From: Gymnodinialimonas ceratoperidinii
Lineage (GTDB): Bacteria > Pseudomonadota > Alphaproteobacteria > Rhodobacterales > Rhodobacteraceae
Direction: 5' to 3'
Assembly: GCF_019297855.1 (NCBI RefSeq)
Contig: NZ_CP079194.1
Span: 2,715,501 to 2,779,500 of the forward strand
Length of the DNA: 64,000 bases
The notes beneath the pieces are model-generated. The model was not told the origin of the DNA and did not search any database. It worked only from the letters and a program-made list of their open reading frames with translations. Shown here in pieces: positions 25,477 through 33,611 of the stretch (the first letter of the stretch is position 1; every line of letters starts with the position of its first letter). The position numbers and the translations under genes were made by a program.

Positions 25477-26634
25477 TCAGTTGTTGCTGCGCTCAGCCTC
25501 GATGGCACGCCACCGCGCGACGTTGGCGTTGTGCTCTTCCAGCGTGGTGGCGAAGGCATGGCCGCCGGTGCCGTCTGCGACGAAGAACACGAAATCGGTG
25601 CTGTCGGGGTTCACCGCCGCCTCGATCGCCGCACGGCCGGGGTTGGCGATCGGCGTGGGTGGCAGACCGTCGATGACATAGGTGTTCCACGGGGTCTCAC
25701 CGCGCAACTCCGACTGACGCAGGCCACGGCCGAGGATCCCGCGCCCGTTGGTCACGCCGTAGATCACCGTCGGGTCGGTCTGCAGGCGCATGCCCTGGTT
25801 CAGGCGGTTGGTGAAGACCGAGGCCACACGCCCCCGTTCCTCGGGCACGCTGGTCTCTTTCTCGATGATCGAGGCGAGGATCAGCGCCTCTTCCGGTGTC
25901 GAGATCGGGATATCCTCGGCCCGGTTCTCCCAGACCTCCGCCAGGATCTGCTCCTGCGCGGCCTGCATGTCGGCCAGCAGTTCGCCCCGGTCCGCGCCGC
26001 GGTTCACGTCGATGGTGGTCGGCGCGAGCATGCCTTCCTGCGGGATGTCCTGAACCTCTCCCTCAAGGAAGTCGGCCGCCATCAAGCCGTGAACGACCTG
26101 CCAGCTGGTCAGCCCCTCGGGGATGATCAGGCGGTACTGCATCGGCACGCCTTCCTCGACGAGGTTCGCATATTCGACCGGCACGCCTTCCTCGTAGGCA
26201 AAGCGCGCGATTTCCTCGACCTCTCCGGTCGCCGGGTCCCGCTCGCTCAGGCGCAATTCCCCGGTGCCCGAGTTCCGCAGCACATAGGTTGCGCGATACC
26301 GGAACGAGGACGGCCCGCCCGCGGTCACGATCTCGAGCACGGTGGCCATGTTGGCGCCGGCGGGGATTTCGTAGTTGCCGAAGCGCAGATCGCCGGAGCG
26401 ATCCGCCGCGCGCACGCCGATCCGGAACACTTCCGCCGAGCGGATGGCGCCTGCCTCTTCCAGACGCTCCGAGACACGGCGCAGGCTATCGCCCCGCTCC
26501 ACCTCGAAGAAGGTGGCAGAGGTCAAGGGCCCCTCGCCCGTCCATTGATGCTGGCCCCACCCAAGGGCGGCCGCGGCAGCAATCAGAATGACGATCAGGA
26601 ACGAAATCCCGTTGGCTGCAATGTGCTTCCACAT
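25477..26634 (-). CDS. mltG: Endolytic murein transglycosylase MltG
   Basis: The 385-residue protein has an N-terminal membrane anchor (FLIVILIAAAAALGWG), a LysM-like subdomain (FFEVERGDSLRRVSERLEEA) and the YceG catalytic domain with ILASIIEKETSVPEERGRVA (catalytic Glu in IIEKE), NRLNQGMRLQTDPTVIYGV and YVIDGLPPTPIANPGRAA. MltG cleaves nascent peptidoglycan strands in the periplasm and sets glycan length. It follows fabF by six bases, an arrangement common in Rhodobacteraceae (acpP-fabF-mltG). Length is usual. Confidence 0.94.
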   Translation of the reverse strand: MWKHIAANGISFLIVILIAAAAALGWGQHQWTGEGPLTSATFFEVERGDSLRRVSERLEEAGAIRSAEVFRIGVRAADRSGDLRFGNYEIPAGANMATVLEIVTAGGPSSFRYRATYVLRNSGTGELRLSERDPATGEVEEIARFAYEEGVPVEYANLVEEGVPMQYRLIIPEGLTSWQVVHGLMAADFLEGEVQDIPQEGMLAPTTIDVNRGADRGELLADMQAAQEQILAEVWENRAEDIPISTPEEALILASIIEKETSVPEERGRVASVFTNRLNQGMRLQTDPTVIYGVTNGRGILGRGLRQSELRGETPWNTYVIDGLPPTPIANPGRAAIEAAVNPDSTDFVFFVADGTGGHAFATTLEEHNANVARWRAIEAERSNN

Positions 26635-26640
26635 GACCGG

Positions 26641-27897
26641 TTACACCCGGCCCATGATCAGGCAGGCATTGGTGCCGCCGAATCCGAAGGAGTTCGATTG
26701 CACGACGTTGATCTCGCCTTCCTGCTTTTCGTTGGCGCAGAGGTTGATCTCCGTCTCCGCCGCGGGATCATCGAGGTTGATCGTGGGCGGTGCCACGTTG
26801 TCCCGGATCGCGAGGATGCCGAAGATCGCCTCGATGGCCCCGGCAGCGCCCAGAAGGTGCCCGGTCATCGATTTGGTGGAGGACATCAGCAGGTTCTTCG
26901 CGTGATCGCCCATCAGGCGCTCCACGGCGCCAAGTTCGATGGTGTCCGCCATGGTCGAGGTGCCGTGGGCGTTGACGTAATCCACCGCCGACGGCTCGAG
27001 GCCCGCGCGTTTCAGCGCCGCGCGCATGGCCCGCTCCGCGCCCTCGTGATCGGGGGGCGGGGCGGTGATGTGGTGGGCGTCGCCCGACAGGCCATAGCCC
27101 AGGATCTCGGCGTAGATCTTTGCGCCACGCGCCTTGGCGTGCTCGTATTCCTCAAGCACGACCATGCCCGCGCCTTCGCCCATGACGAAACCGTCGCTGT
27201 CGGAGTCCCAGGGGCGCGAGGCCTTCTCGGGCTCATCCGCGCGCTTGGTCGAGAGCGCCTTGCAGGCGTTGAAGCCCGCGATGCCGATCTTGCAGATCGG
27301 GCTCTCGGCGCCGCCCGCGATCATCACGTCCGCGTCGTCGAGCGCGATCAGCCGTGCCGCGTCACCGATGGCATGGGCACCGGTGGAGCAGGCCGTGACG
27401 ACGGAGTGGTTCGGCCCCTTGAAGCCGTACCGGATCGAGACCTGGCCCGAGATCAGGTTGATCAGCGCGCCCGGCACGAAGAAGGGCGAGACCCGGCGGG
27501 GTCCGCGCTCGTTGAGGATGATCGACGTGTCGGCGATCGAGGAAAGCCCGCCAATGCCCGCGCCCATCAGGCAGCCGGTCCGCTCGAGGCTCTCGGTGTC
27601 CGTGGGCGTCCAGCCCGCGTCTTCCACGGCCTGCACCGCGGCTGCCATGCCGTAAAGGATGAAGTCGTCGACCTTGCGCTGTTCCTTGGGCTCCATCCAG
27701 TCGTCGGGATTGAACGTCCCGTTCGTGCCGTCGCCGCGCGGAACCTCGCAGGCATAAGTCGTGCCGTAACCTGTCGGATCAAACCGCGTGATCGGACCCG
27801 CGCCCGACTCTCCCGCCAGAAGGCGGCTCCACGTTTCCTCAACGCCCGATGCCAGGGGAGTTACCAGCCCCAGACCCGTCACAACCACTCGCCGCAT
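26641..27897 (-). CDS. fabF: 3-oxoacyl-[acyl-carrier-protein] synthase II FabF
   Basis: The 418-residue condensing enzyme extends acyl-ACP with malonyl-ACP. The nucleophile is Cys170 in HSVVTACSTGAHAIGD. NAHGTSTMADTIE and STKSMTGHLLGAAGAIE supply the two His and the Lys. TACSTG and MADTIE are FabF type, unlike the FabB at 1.9 kb. The ATG at 27897 (MRRVVVTGLG) was chosen; it has an AAGGGA site 8 bases upstream. It lies 247 bases after acpP with a terminator-like hairpin between, and six bases before mltG. Confidence 0.95.
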   Translation of the reverse strand: MRRVVVTGLGLVTPLASGVEETWSRLLAGESGAGPITRFDPTGYGTTYACEVPRGDGTNGTFNPDDWMEPKEQRKVDDFILYGMAAAVQAVEDAGWTPTDTESLERTGCLMGAGIGGLSSIADTSIILNERGPRRVSPFFVPGALINLISGQVSIRYGFKGPNHSVVTACSTGAHAIGDAARLIALDDADVMIAGGAESPICKIGIAGFNACKALSTKRADEPEKASRPWDSDSDGFVMGEGAGMVVLEEYEHAKARGAKIYAEILGYGLSGDAHHITAPPPDHEGAERAMRAALKRAGLEPSAVDYVNAHGTSTMADTIELGAVERLMGDHAKNLLMSSTKSMTGHLLGAAGAIEAIFGILAIRDNVAPPTINLDDPAAETEINLCANEKQEGEINVVQSNSFGFGGTNACLIMGRV

Positions 27898-27940
27898 GCC
27901 CAAATCCCTTTTGCGTCTTTGCCTGTTCAATTACCGGAAA

Positions 27941-27969
27941 CGCCCCCCAAGGCGCAATCCCTTGGGGCG
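27941..27969 (-). terminator. Hairpin between acpP and fabF
   Basis: CGCCCCCCAAGG and CCTTGGGGCG form a stem with a 7-base loop in the fabF leader. On the minus strand only TTT follows. It could be a weak terminator or attenuator that lets part of the acpP transcript reach fabF. Confidence 0.4.
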
Positions 27970-28079
27970 CGCCTCGGCGGGAAACGCCCCTGCAGATGCC
28001 CTGCGAGGCGGCGGAAAGTACGACCTCGGCGCGTTTTGCGCAGCAACCATGCCACCACGCCGCGTCCCTTCCAACAGAA

Positions 28080-28107
28080 ACGGCGCCCGGATCGCTCCGA
28101 ACGCCGT
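28080..28107 (-). terminator. Terminator-like hairpin after acpP
   Basis: ACGGCG-TT-CGGA-GCGA-TCCG-GG-CGCCGT followed by TTCTGTT on the minus strand lies 37 bases past the acpP stop. ACP is usually made in excess over FabF, and this hairpin would give that ratio. Confidence 0.55.
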
Positions 28108-28144
28108 AAAATCACGGGCGCTTGTGGCGCCAGAAACGATGCTA

Positions 28145-28381
28145 TCAGGAAGTGGCTTCGCTGATGAACTTCACCGCGTCGCCGAACGTCTGGATCGTCT
28201 CGGCTGCGTCGTCGGGGATCTCGATCCCGAATTCTTCTTCGAAGGCCATGACCAGCTCGACGGTGTCGAGCGAATCTGCGCCGAGATCGTCGATGAAGGA
28301 CGCGCCCTCGACAACTTTATCTTCGTCCACGCTCAGGTGCTCAACAACGATCTTTTTAACGCGGCTTGCGACGTCGCTCAT
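28145..28381 (-). CDS. acpP: Acyl carrier protein AcpP
   Basis: The 78-residue acidic protein has the phosphopantetheine site [19 protein letters not shown] with Ser37. It carries acyl intermediates for all Fab enzymes in this window. A GAGGAACGTAAC ribosome site precedes the ATG. It is downstream of fabG (231-base gap) and upstream of fabF with two hairpins between. No anomalies. Confidence 0.97.
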   Translation of the reverse strand: MSDVASRVKKIVVEHLSVDEDKVVEGASFIDDLGADSLDTVELVMAFEEEFGIEIPDDAAETIQTFGDAVKFISEATS

Positions 28382-28612
28382 GTTACGTTCCTCATCTTGT
28401 GTCAGGGCAAATGCACGAACCTGTGCGCCCCTGTTTCAGTGTTGCCGTAGCGGCCTCTCGGGATGCCCCCCACCACCCGCAACAGGTGGGAAAGGCCAAC
28501 CGGGCGAACAAGCCCCCCGGCAAAATCTGCGCCGCCTATAGCATATGTTGCGGCCATGGCAATGCCTTCAGCATGCCTTTCTGACGTAAGGTCAACCTTG
28601 GCGGCAGACCGC

Positions 28613-29350
28613 TCAAAGCATCGCCATCCCGCCATTCACATGCATCGTGGTGCCGGTCAGGTAGCCTGCTTCCGGGCTCGCCAGAAACAGGGCCGAGGCG
28701 GCGATCTCGTCGGCCGAGCCCATGCGCCCGGCGGGAATCTGCACCAGAATCTTCTCTTTCTGGTCGTCGGTCAACTTGTCCGTCATCGCCGTCTCGATGA
28801 AGCCCGGCGCGATGCAGTTGACCGTGATGCCGCGGCTCGCGACCTCGTAGGCCAGCGATTTCGACATGCCCACCATGCCCGCCTTGGAGGCCGCGTAGTT
28901 TGCCTGACCGGGGTTGCCGGTGGCGCCTACCACGCTGGAAACATTGATGATCCGCCCCCAACGGGCCTTCATCATGCCGCGCAGCGCGCCGCGGCAGAGC
29001 CGCATGGTCGAGGTCAGGTTGACCTCCAGCACGCTCGCCCATTCCTCGTCGGACATGCGCATGAAAAGGTTGTCACGGGTGATGCCCGCGTTGTTCACCA
29101 GCACGTCGAGGCTGCCCATCGCCGCAATCGCCTGCTTGGGCAGGGCGTCCACCGCCTCCGCGTCACTCAGGTTGCAGGGGAGGACATGGGCACGCTCACC
29201 AAGCTCGGCGGCCAGCGTCTCCAGCGGCTCCACCCGCGTGCCCGAAAGGCCCACGGTTGCGCCCGCGGCGTGCAACTGCCGCGCAATCGCCGCACCAATC
29301 CCGCCCGACGCGCCGGTCACCAGCGCGTTTTTTCCTGTCAGGTCAAACAT
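28613..29350 (-). CDS. fabG: 3-oxoacyl-[acyl-carrier-protein] reductase FabG
   Basis: The 245-residue short-chain dehydrogenase reduces 3-oxoacyl-ACP with NADPH. The dinucleotide site is VTGASGGIGAAIA. The catalytic triad is Ser139 (INVSSVVG), Tyr152 and Lys156 (NYAASKAG). LVNNAGITRDNLF is the usual NNAG segment. ATG 29350 was chosen over an in-frame GTG six bases upstream because the GGGGTGG site is then properly spaced. It lies 66 bases downstream of the small membrane protein gene and is part of the fabD-fabG-acpP-fabF locus. Confidence 0.95.
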   Translation of the reverse strand: MFDLTGKNALVTGASGGIGAAIARQLHAAGATVGLSGTRVEPLETLAAELGERAHVLPCNLSDAEAVDALPKQAIAAMGSLDVLVNNAGITRDNLFMRMSDEEWASVLEVNLTSTMRLCRGALRGMMKARWGRIINVSSVVGATGNPGQANYAASKAGMVGMSKSLAYEVASRGITVNCIAPGFIETAMTDKLTDDQKEKILVQIPAGRMGSADEIAASALFLASPEAGYLTGTTMHVNGGMAML

Positions 29351-29416
29351 TTCCACCCCTATCCGTTTCTTCTGAAGCCAGCTTAATGCGCCCGGGCCGT
29401 TTCGGCAAACACGGCG

Positions 29417-29830
29417 TCACTCTGCGGCCAAGGTGCCTGCCATCGGCGCACGCTCGCCGAGGATCCAACGCGCCACATCCGCGTAATCGAACAGCAACGA
29501 GATCACGATGATCACCAAGGTCACCGACATCAGGCGACGCGGCCAGAGCGGCATGTCGGCGCGTCGGATCTGCCGCCAGAGATACACCGCGAGGGGCGTC
29601 CACAAGATGATGTGCGGCAGCCCGAGCAGTTTCACGTAGCCCATCTGCCCGTACATCCACGTGGTCGCCAGCGCTGCCAGCACCGAAGCCCCGAGGGTCA
29701 GGACCCCGGCCAAGCGGCTCTCGCGCCAGATCAGGAAGCCCAGTGGCAGTACGAAAGCCCCTGCAAACAGGACGTTGAGCCATATCTGCACCCACATGGG
29801 CTGCAGCGCCACGGCCTCGTTGAAGGTCAT
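29417..29830 (-). CDS. Small four-helix membrane protein of the fabD-fabG locus
   Basis: I do not recognise a named family. The 137-residue protein has four predicted membrane spans: IWLNVLFAGAFVLPLGFLIW, GVLTLGASVLAALATTWMYG, LGLPHIILWTPLAVYLW and MSVTLVIIVISLLFDYADVA, and few charged residues outside the loops. Its ATG overlaps the fabD stop by four bases (ATGA), so it is translated with fabD. The position between fabD and fabG suggests a link to membrane lipid supply, but there is no direct evidence. Confidence 0.7.
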   Translation of the reverse strand: MTFNEAVALQPMWVQIWLNVLFAGAFVLPLGFLIWRESRLAGVLTLGASVLAALATTWMYGQMGYVKLLGLPHIILWTPLAVYLWRQIRRADMPLWPRRLMSVTLVIIVISLLFDYADVARWILGERAPMAGTLAAE

Positions 29831-30768
29831 TGGTTCAGCGCCGCGACGGCCTTGGCGACCTCTTCCGGGGTGCCGACCGTATGGGTCGCGATGCCCCGGT
29901 CGATGCGTTTGACCATGCCCGAGAGCGCCTTGCCGGCGCCGATCTCGAAGACCTCGGTGACGCCTTCCGCCGCCATCCACGCCACGCTCTCGCGCCAGCG
30001 GACGCGGCCGGTGACCTGATCGACGAGGTTGTTGCGGATCACCATCGCCGAGCTTTCCGCCCGAGCGCTCACGTTGCCCACCAGCGGCACCACCGGTGCC
30101 TCCATGTCGACCTCGCTCAGCGCCTGCGCCATGGCGTCGGCGGCGGGCTGCATCAGCGCGCAGTGGAACGGGGCGGACACCGGCAGCAGCAACGCGCGCT
30201 TGGCGCCCTTTTCCTTGGCGATGTCGCAAGCGCGCTCCACGGCGGCCTTTGCGCCTGAGATCACGACCTGCGCCGGGTCGTTGTCATTGGCCGCTTCGCA
30301 GACGTCACCCTGCGCCGCGGCAGAGGCCACCTCCTGCACGGTGTCGAGGTCGAGCCCGAGGATCGCCGCCATGGCCCCCTCGCCGGCGGGAACCGCCGCC
30401 TGCATCGCCTCGCCGCGCAACCGCAAAAGCCGCGCCGTATCGGCAAGGCTGAAGGTGCCCGCCGCGCAAAGCGCCGAATATTCGCCCAGCGAATGGCCCG
30501 CCACGTAAGAGGCCGCCGTCACCTCGACGCCCTCCGCCTTCAGCGCCGCCATCGCGGCCATGGAGGTCGCCATCAGCGCGGGCTGCGCGTTGCGGGTGAG
30601 GGTCAGCGTCTCGATCTCGCCGTCCCAGATCAGCGCGGAGAGGTTCTCGCCCAGAGCCTCGTCAACCTCCGAAAAGACAGCCTTTGCCGCCGGATATGCC
30701 TCTGCTAGGGCTCGGCCCATGCCGATGGTCTGTGCCCCCTGCCCGGGGAAGATGAATGCTCGGGTCAT
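29827..30768 (-). CDS. fabD: Malonyl-CoA:ACP transacylase FabD
   Basis: The 313-residue enzyme transfers malonyl from CoA to ACP. MTRAFIFPGQGAQTIGMG is the canonical start, the active-site Ser93 lies in VAGHSLGEYSALCA, and SAPFHCALMQPAA carries the catalytic His. Length is normal. The ATG at 30768 gives the conserved start; an in-frame ATG 24 bases upstream was rejected. It heads the minus-strand fab locus. A terminator for the next gene upstream lies at 30893-30927, so fabD has its own promoter in 30769-30890. Confidence 0.95.
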   Translation of the reverse strand: MTRAFIFPGQGAQTIGMGRALAEAYPAAKAVFSEVDEALGENLSALIWDGEIETLTLTRNAQPALMATSMAAMAALKAEGVEVTAASYVAGHSLGEYSALCAAGTFSLADTARLLRLRGEAMQAAVPAGEGAMAAILGLDLDTVQEVASAAAQGDVCEAANDNDPAQVVISGAKAAVERACDIAKEKGAKRALLLPVSAPFHCALMQPAADAMAQALSEVDMEAPVVPLVGNVSARAESSAMVIRNNLVDQVTGRVRWRESVAWMAAEGVTEVFEIGAGKALSGMVKRIDRGIATHTVGTPEEVAKAVAALNQ

Positions 30769-30892
30769 GGCGCGGCTCCTTAAGGCTGGCATCGACGTTC
30801 TTGGTGCAATTCAGCTACCTTAACCCCGCCCACGGCGCAATAACCTCGCCTGTCGCCCCGGCGACAGCGCACCGGCCGCACCGCACATGAAA

Positions 30893-30927
30893 AACCGCGC
30901 CACGGGCGGCTTGCCCTTGGCGCGGTT
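30893..30927 (-). terminator. Intrinsic terminator after the pilin-like module protein
   Basis: A perfect 10-bp stem (AACCGCGCCA with TGGCGCGGTT) with inner GGGC/GCCC pairing is followed by TTTTT on the minus strand, 33 bases past the stop of the upstream gene. Confidence 0.85.
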
Positions 30928-30960
30928 CCATTCATGCAAGGCGACGCGGATCGCGGGGCC

Positions 30961-31917
30961 TTACCAGGTCTCCATCTCGAGCGTGACGTTGCAGCTGTCA
31001 TCGCCGTACATGCCGACCCAGACGTCCACCCGGCCGGTCGCCAGCGTCATGTCCGTCAGGTTGATCTTCGAGCGGCGGCCGCTGCCGGAATCATCGTCGT
31101 GATACCAGTTGCCGTGGGAATCGCGGACCAGAAGGACGGTATCGCAATTGCCGCGACCCAGGGTCTCGATCTCGACGCGCTCGTAGCCCTGAAGGCCACT
31201 CAGGTTGAAGGTGAAGCTCGGCGCGGCGGTGAAATAGCCCACGTCCGAGGGGTAGTTATGCGAGCCGCAGGACGACAGCGACGTCGGGCCGCCTGCCGTC
31301 ACCGCATAGCGGTCCGCCGAATACATGCCGCGCCCGGTGCCCGACGCCTCGGTGCCGGACAGCGCCGAGGTCGGGCAGCCATCGGCCCCCGCCTGCTGCG
31401 AGCCGGGATCAGGATCGGGATCAGGTTGCGGATCGGGGTCGGGATCGGGCTGTGGATCGGGATCCGGGTCCGGGTCGGTCGTGCCGGCACCGCCCTGGTT
31501 GCCCGCCGTGGGATCGGTGCGGTCGGGATCGGTGCTGTTCTCGGCATTGTTATTGGGTCCGGAGCCGCCGGGCGCATCCTGATCGCCGTTACCCCAGCCG
31601 TTGTTGCCGTTGTTGTTGCCGTAGCACTCGCCTTCGTAATCGTTGTTGCCGTTCCCGTTGCCGTTGCCATTCCCGTTGTTGCCGTTGATGTCGCAGGGAT
31701 CTTCTTCGAGCACCGGTTGCACGACGAGGTTGGCGTCCCATGCCGTCTCGAACTGGCCGCCCTGCAACTCGCCATGCACATTGCCGGAGTGTTCCGTCAG
31801 CGCGCCGCCGGTCGATTCCGAGATCGCTACGCCAAGTCCCACCATGACCGCCATCGTTGTCAGCCAGTCGATGGTTACTGCGCCATCATCGCTCTCTATG
31901 AATCGCCGATAGGTCAT
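30961..31917 (-). CDS. Flp-pilin-like anchored protein with a C-terminal four-Cys module
   Basis: The 318-residue protein has three parts. Residues 1-38 resemble a Flp/type IVb pilin start (DGAVTIDWLTTMAVMVGLGV). Residues 75-175 are low complexity: Asn-Gly repeats with two Cys, then Asp-Pro/Gln-Pro repeats. Residues 181-318 are a compact module with Cys181, Cys217, Cys258 and Cys309, CDTVLLVRDSHGNWYHDDD and GRVDVWVGMY, which recurs in six other copies in this window. It is probably exported and membrane- or fibre-anchored, holding the module outward. A GGGGAG ribosome site precedes the ATG. It is divergent from rpsF. Confidence 0.6.
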   Translation of the reverse strand: MTYRRFIESDDGAVTIDWLTTMAVMVGLGVAISESTGGALTEHSGNVHGELQGGQFETAWDANLVVQPVLEEDPCDINGNNGNGNGNGNGNNDYEGECYGNNNGNNGWGNGDQDAPGGSGPNNNAENSTDPDRTDPTAGNQGGAGTTDPDPDPDPQPDPDPDPQPDPDPDPGSQQAGADGCPTSALSGTEASGTGRGMYSADRYAVTAGGPTSLSSCGSHNYPSDVGYFTAAPSFTFNLSGLQGYERVEIETLGRGNCDTVLLVRDSHGNWYHDDDSGSGRRSKINLTDMTLATGRVDVWVGMYGDDSCNVTLEMETW

Positions 31918-32264
31918 GGAGAAACTCCCCTAGATATACATGGGCCGCACGGGCCCTTTTCCTGCGCATTGTCTCAAGTCCGGCGCAGAACAAACGTTTT
32001 ACCCCAAGCGAAAGGTGCTTTCCCCTTGTGGCTGAATTACGGCAGAAAGCGGAAAACCCTGTGTCCCTTGGGCCCGCGTCCCTTCGCGAGCCCCGGCAGC
32101 AGCCCCGTGGCGGCCCCTCGCGGGGGTGGACAACTGCGGTGGGGCGGCGTACACGCGCGCATCCTTGCTGAGATATTGATCGGCGTGATCCCTCGTGGCC
32201 GGGGGGCAAGGACACAAACAGCCCGGCCTTTGAAACGCGCCCGAAACGATGAACTGGAGTTCCC
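31918..32264. other. Divergent intergenic region before rpsF
   Basis: These 347 bases lie between the pilin-like gene (minus) and rpsF (plus). I see no open frame with family support, and several GC-rich imperfect palindromes around 32070-32170. A long leader before rpsF may carry autoregulatory RNA structure, but I cannot identify a known motif. The CTGGAG ribosome site of rpsF is at its right end. Confidence 0.5.
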
Positions 32265-32618
32265 ATGGCTCTCTACGAGCACGTGATGATTGCGCGTCAG
32301 GACCTGTCCAACACGCAAGCCGAAGCGCTGAACGAGCACTTTGGCACCGTCCTCGCCGACAACGGCGGCAAGGTCGTCGACACCGAATATTGGGGTGTCA
32401 AGACAATGGCCTACAAGATCAACAAGAACCGCAAGGGTCACTATTCCTTCCTGCGCACCGACGCCCCGTCGGAAGCGATTCAGGAAATGGAGCGCCTGAT
32501 GCGCCTGCATGACGACGTGATGCGCGTTCTGACCATCAAGGTCGACGCCCACGAGGACGGCCCCTCCGTCCAGATGCAAAAGCGCGATGAGCGTGAAACC
32601 CGTCGCGAGCGTCGTTGA
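32265..32618 (+). CDS. rpsF: 30S ribosomal protein S6
   Basis: This 117-residue protein has the S6 start MALYEHVMIARQDLSNTQAE, GKVVDTEYWGVKTMAYKINK and HYSFLRTDAPSEAIQEMERL. It binds S18 on the small-subunit platform. It is the first gene of rpsF-rpsR-rplI. There is no ssb or priB between rpsF and rpsR, as usual in alphaproteobacteria. The C-terminal tail (RDERETRRERR) is basic and charged. Confidence 0.97.
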   Translation: MALYEHVMIARQDLSNTQAEALNEHFGTVLADNGGKVVDTEYWGVKTMAYKINKNRKGHYSFLRTDAPSEAIQEMERLMRLHDDVMRVLTIKVDAHEDGPSVQMQKRDERETRRERR

Positions 32619-32650
32619 TTCGACCGCTGACCGTTTGAAAGGATATTCCA

Positions 32651-32878
32651 ATGGCCGCTAAACCATTCTTCCGCCGCCGCAAGACCGACCCCTTCGAGGG
32701 CGAGAACGCGCCGAAGATCGACTACAAAGACACGCGTCTGCTGCAACGCTACATCTCCGAGCGTGGCAAGATCGTGCCGTCCCGTATCACCGCTGTAGGT
32801 GCCAAGAACCAGCGTGCGCTCGCCAAGGCGATCAAGCGCGCCCGGTTCCTCGCCCTGCTGCCCTACGCCGTCAAATAA
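32651..32878 (+). CDS. rpsR: 30S ribosomal protein S18
   Basis: The 75-residue protein contains [38 protein letters not shown] and [20 protein letters not shown], the S18 signature. It forms a heterodimer with S6. It lies 32 bases after rpsF with a GAAAGGATATTCC ribosome site and 12 bases before rplI. Confidence 0.97.
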   Translation: MAAKPFFRRRKTDPFEGENAPKIDYKDTRLLQRYISERGKIVPSRITAVGAKNQRALAKAIKRARFLALLPYAVK

Positions 32879-32890
32879 GGAGCGCACATC

Positions 32891-33517
32891 ATGGACGTTA
32901 TCCTTCTGGAACGTGTGGCGAAACTGGGTCAGATGGGCGAGGTGGTCTCTGTCAAAGAGGGCTACGCGCGCAACTACCTGCTGCCGCAGAAAAAGGCGCT
33001 TCGCGCCAACGAGATGAACAAGGCCGCCTTCGAGGACCAGAAAGCGCAGCTTGAAGCGCGCAACCTGGAAACCAAGAAGGAAGCCGAGGCCCTGGGCGAA
33101 AAGCTCGCCGGCCAGCAGTTCATCGTCATCCGCTCCGCCTCCGACTCCGGTGCGCTCTATGGCTCCGTCACCACCCGTGACGCCGCCGATGTGGCGACCG
33201 CGGAAGGCTTCTCGGTCGATCGCAAGCAGGTCGCCCTGACCGCGCCGATCAAGGACCTCGGTCTGCACACGGTCAACGTGAACCTGCACCCCGAAGTCAC
33301 CGTCGAGATCGAGCTGAACGTGGCACGCTCGCCGGAAGAAGCCGAGCTTCAGGCATCGGGCAAATCCATTCAGGATCTGGCCGCTGAAGAAGAAGCACAG
33401 GCCGAGTTCGAGATCTCCGAACTCTTCGACGACATCGGCGCTGCCGGTCTCGACGAAGACGATGACGACGCCCCTGCCCCGGCAGCGGACGATGAGGAAG
33501 CCTCCGACGAGGAGTAA
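32891..33517 (+). CDS. rplI: 50S ribosomal protein L9
   Basis: The 208-residue protein starts [20 protein letters not shown] followed by [16 protein letters not shown], the L9 N-terminal domain. The family is usually about 150 residues; this one has an acidic C-terminal extension of about 50 residues ending in [11 protein letters not shown], as seen in some Rhodobacterales. It is the last gene of the ribosomal operon and is followed by a strong terminator. Confidence 0.96.
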   Translation: MDVILLERVAKLGQMGEVVSVKEGYARNYLLPQKKALRANEMNKAAFEDQKAQLEARNLETKKEAEALGEKLAGQQFIVIRSASDSGALYGSVTTRDAADVATAEGFSVDRKQVALTAPIKDLGLHTVNVNLHPEVTVEIELNVARSPEEAELQASGKSIQDLAAEEEAQAEFEISELFDDIGAAGLDEDDDDAPAPAADDEEASDEE

Positions 33518-33547
33518 TCCCGCCGATCGTGGCTCTTCACGAAAATT

Positions 33548-33582
33548 TAGGCCGTCTCCCACCGGAGGCGGCCTATTTGTTT
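33548..33582 (+). terminator. Intrinsic terminator after rplI
   Basis: TAGGCCG-TCTCC pairs with GGAGG-CGGCCTA around a CACC loop and is followed by TTTGTTTG on the plus strand, 30 bases past the rplI stop. Confidence 0.85.
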
Positions 33583-33611
33583 GGGGAACGCTTCCAATTC
33601 CGAGGTCCCCT

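Noticed and set aside
25531..28164. Long plus-strand open frame opposite mltG, fabF and acpP
   Set aside because: It is a codon-bias shadow of three well-supported genes on the minus strand.
28382..28612. Possible small gene between acpP and fabG
   Set aside because: Open frames here have no ribosome site, no family similarity and run into neighbouring genes.
31380..31700. Asn-Gly and Asp-Pro coding repeats as a DNA minisatellite or CRISPR-like array
   Set aside because: The repeats are in frame within one coding sequence and of irregular unit length; there are no spacers.
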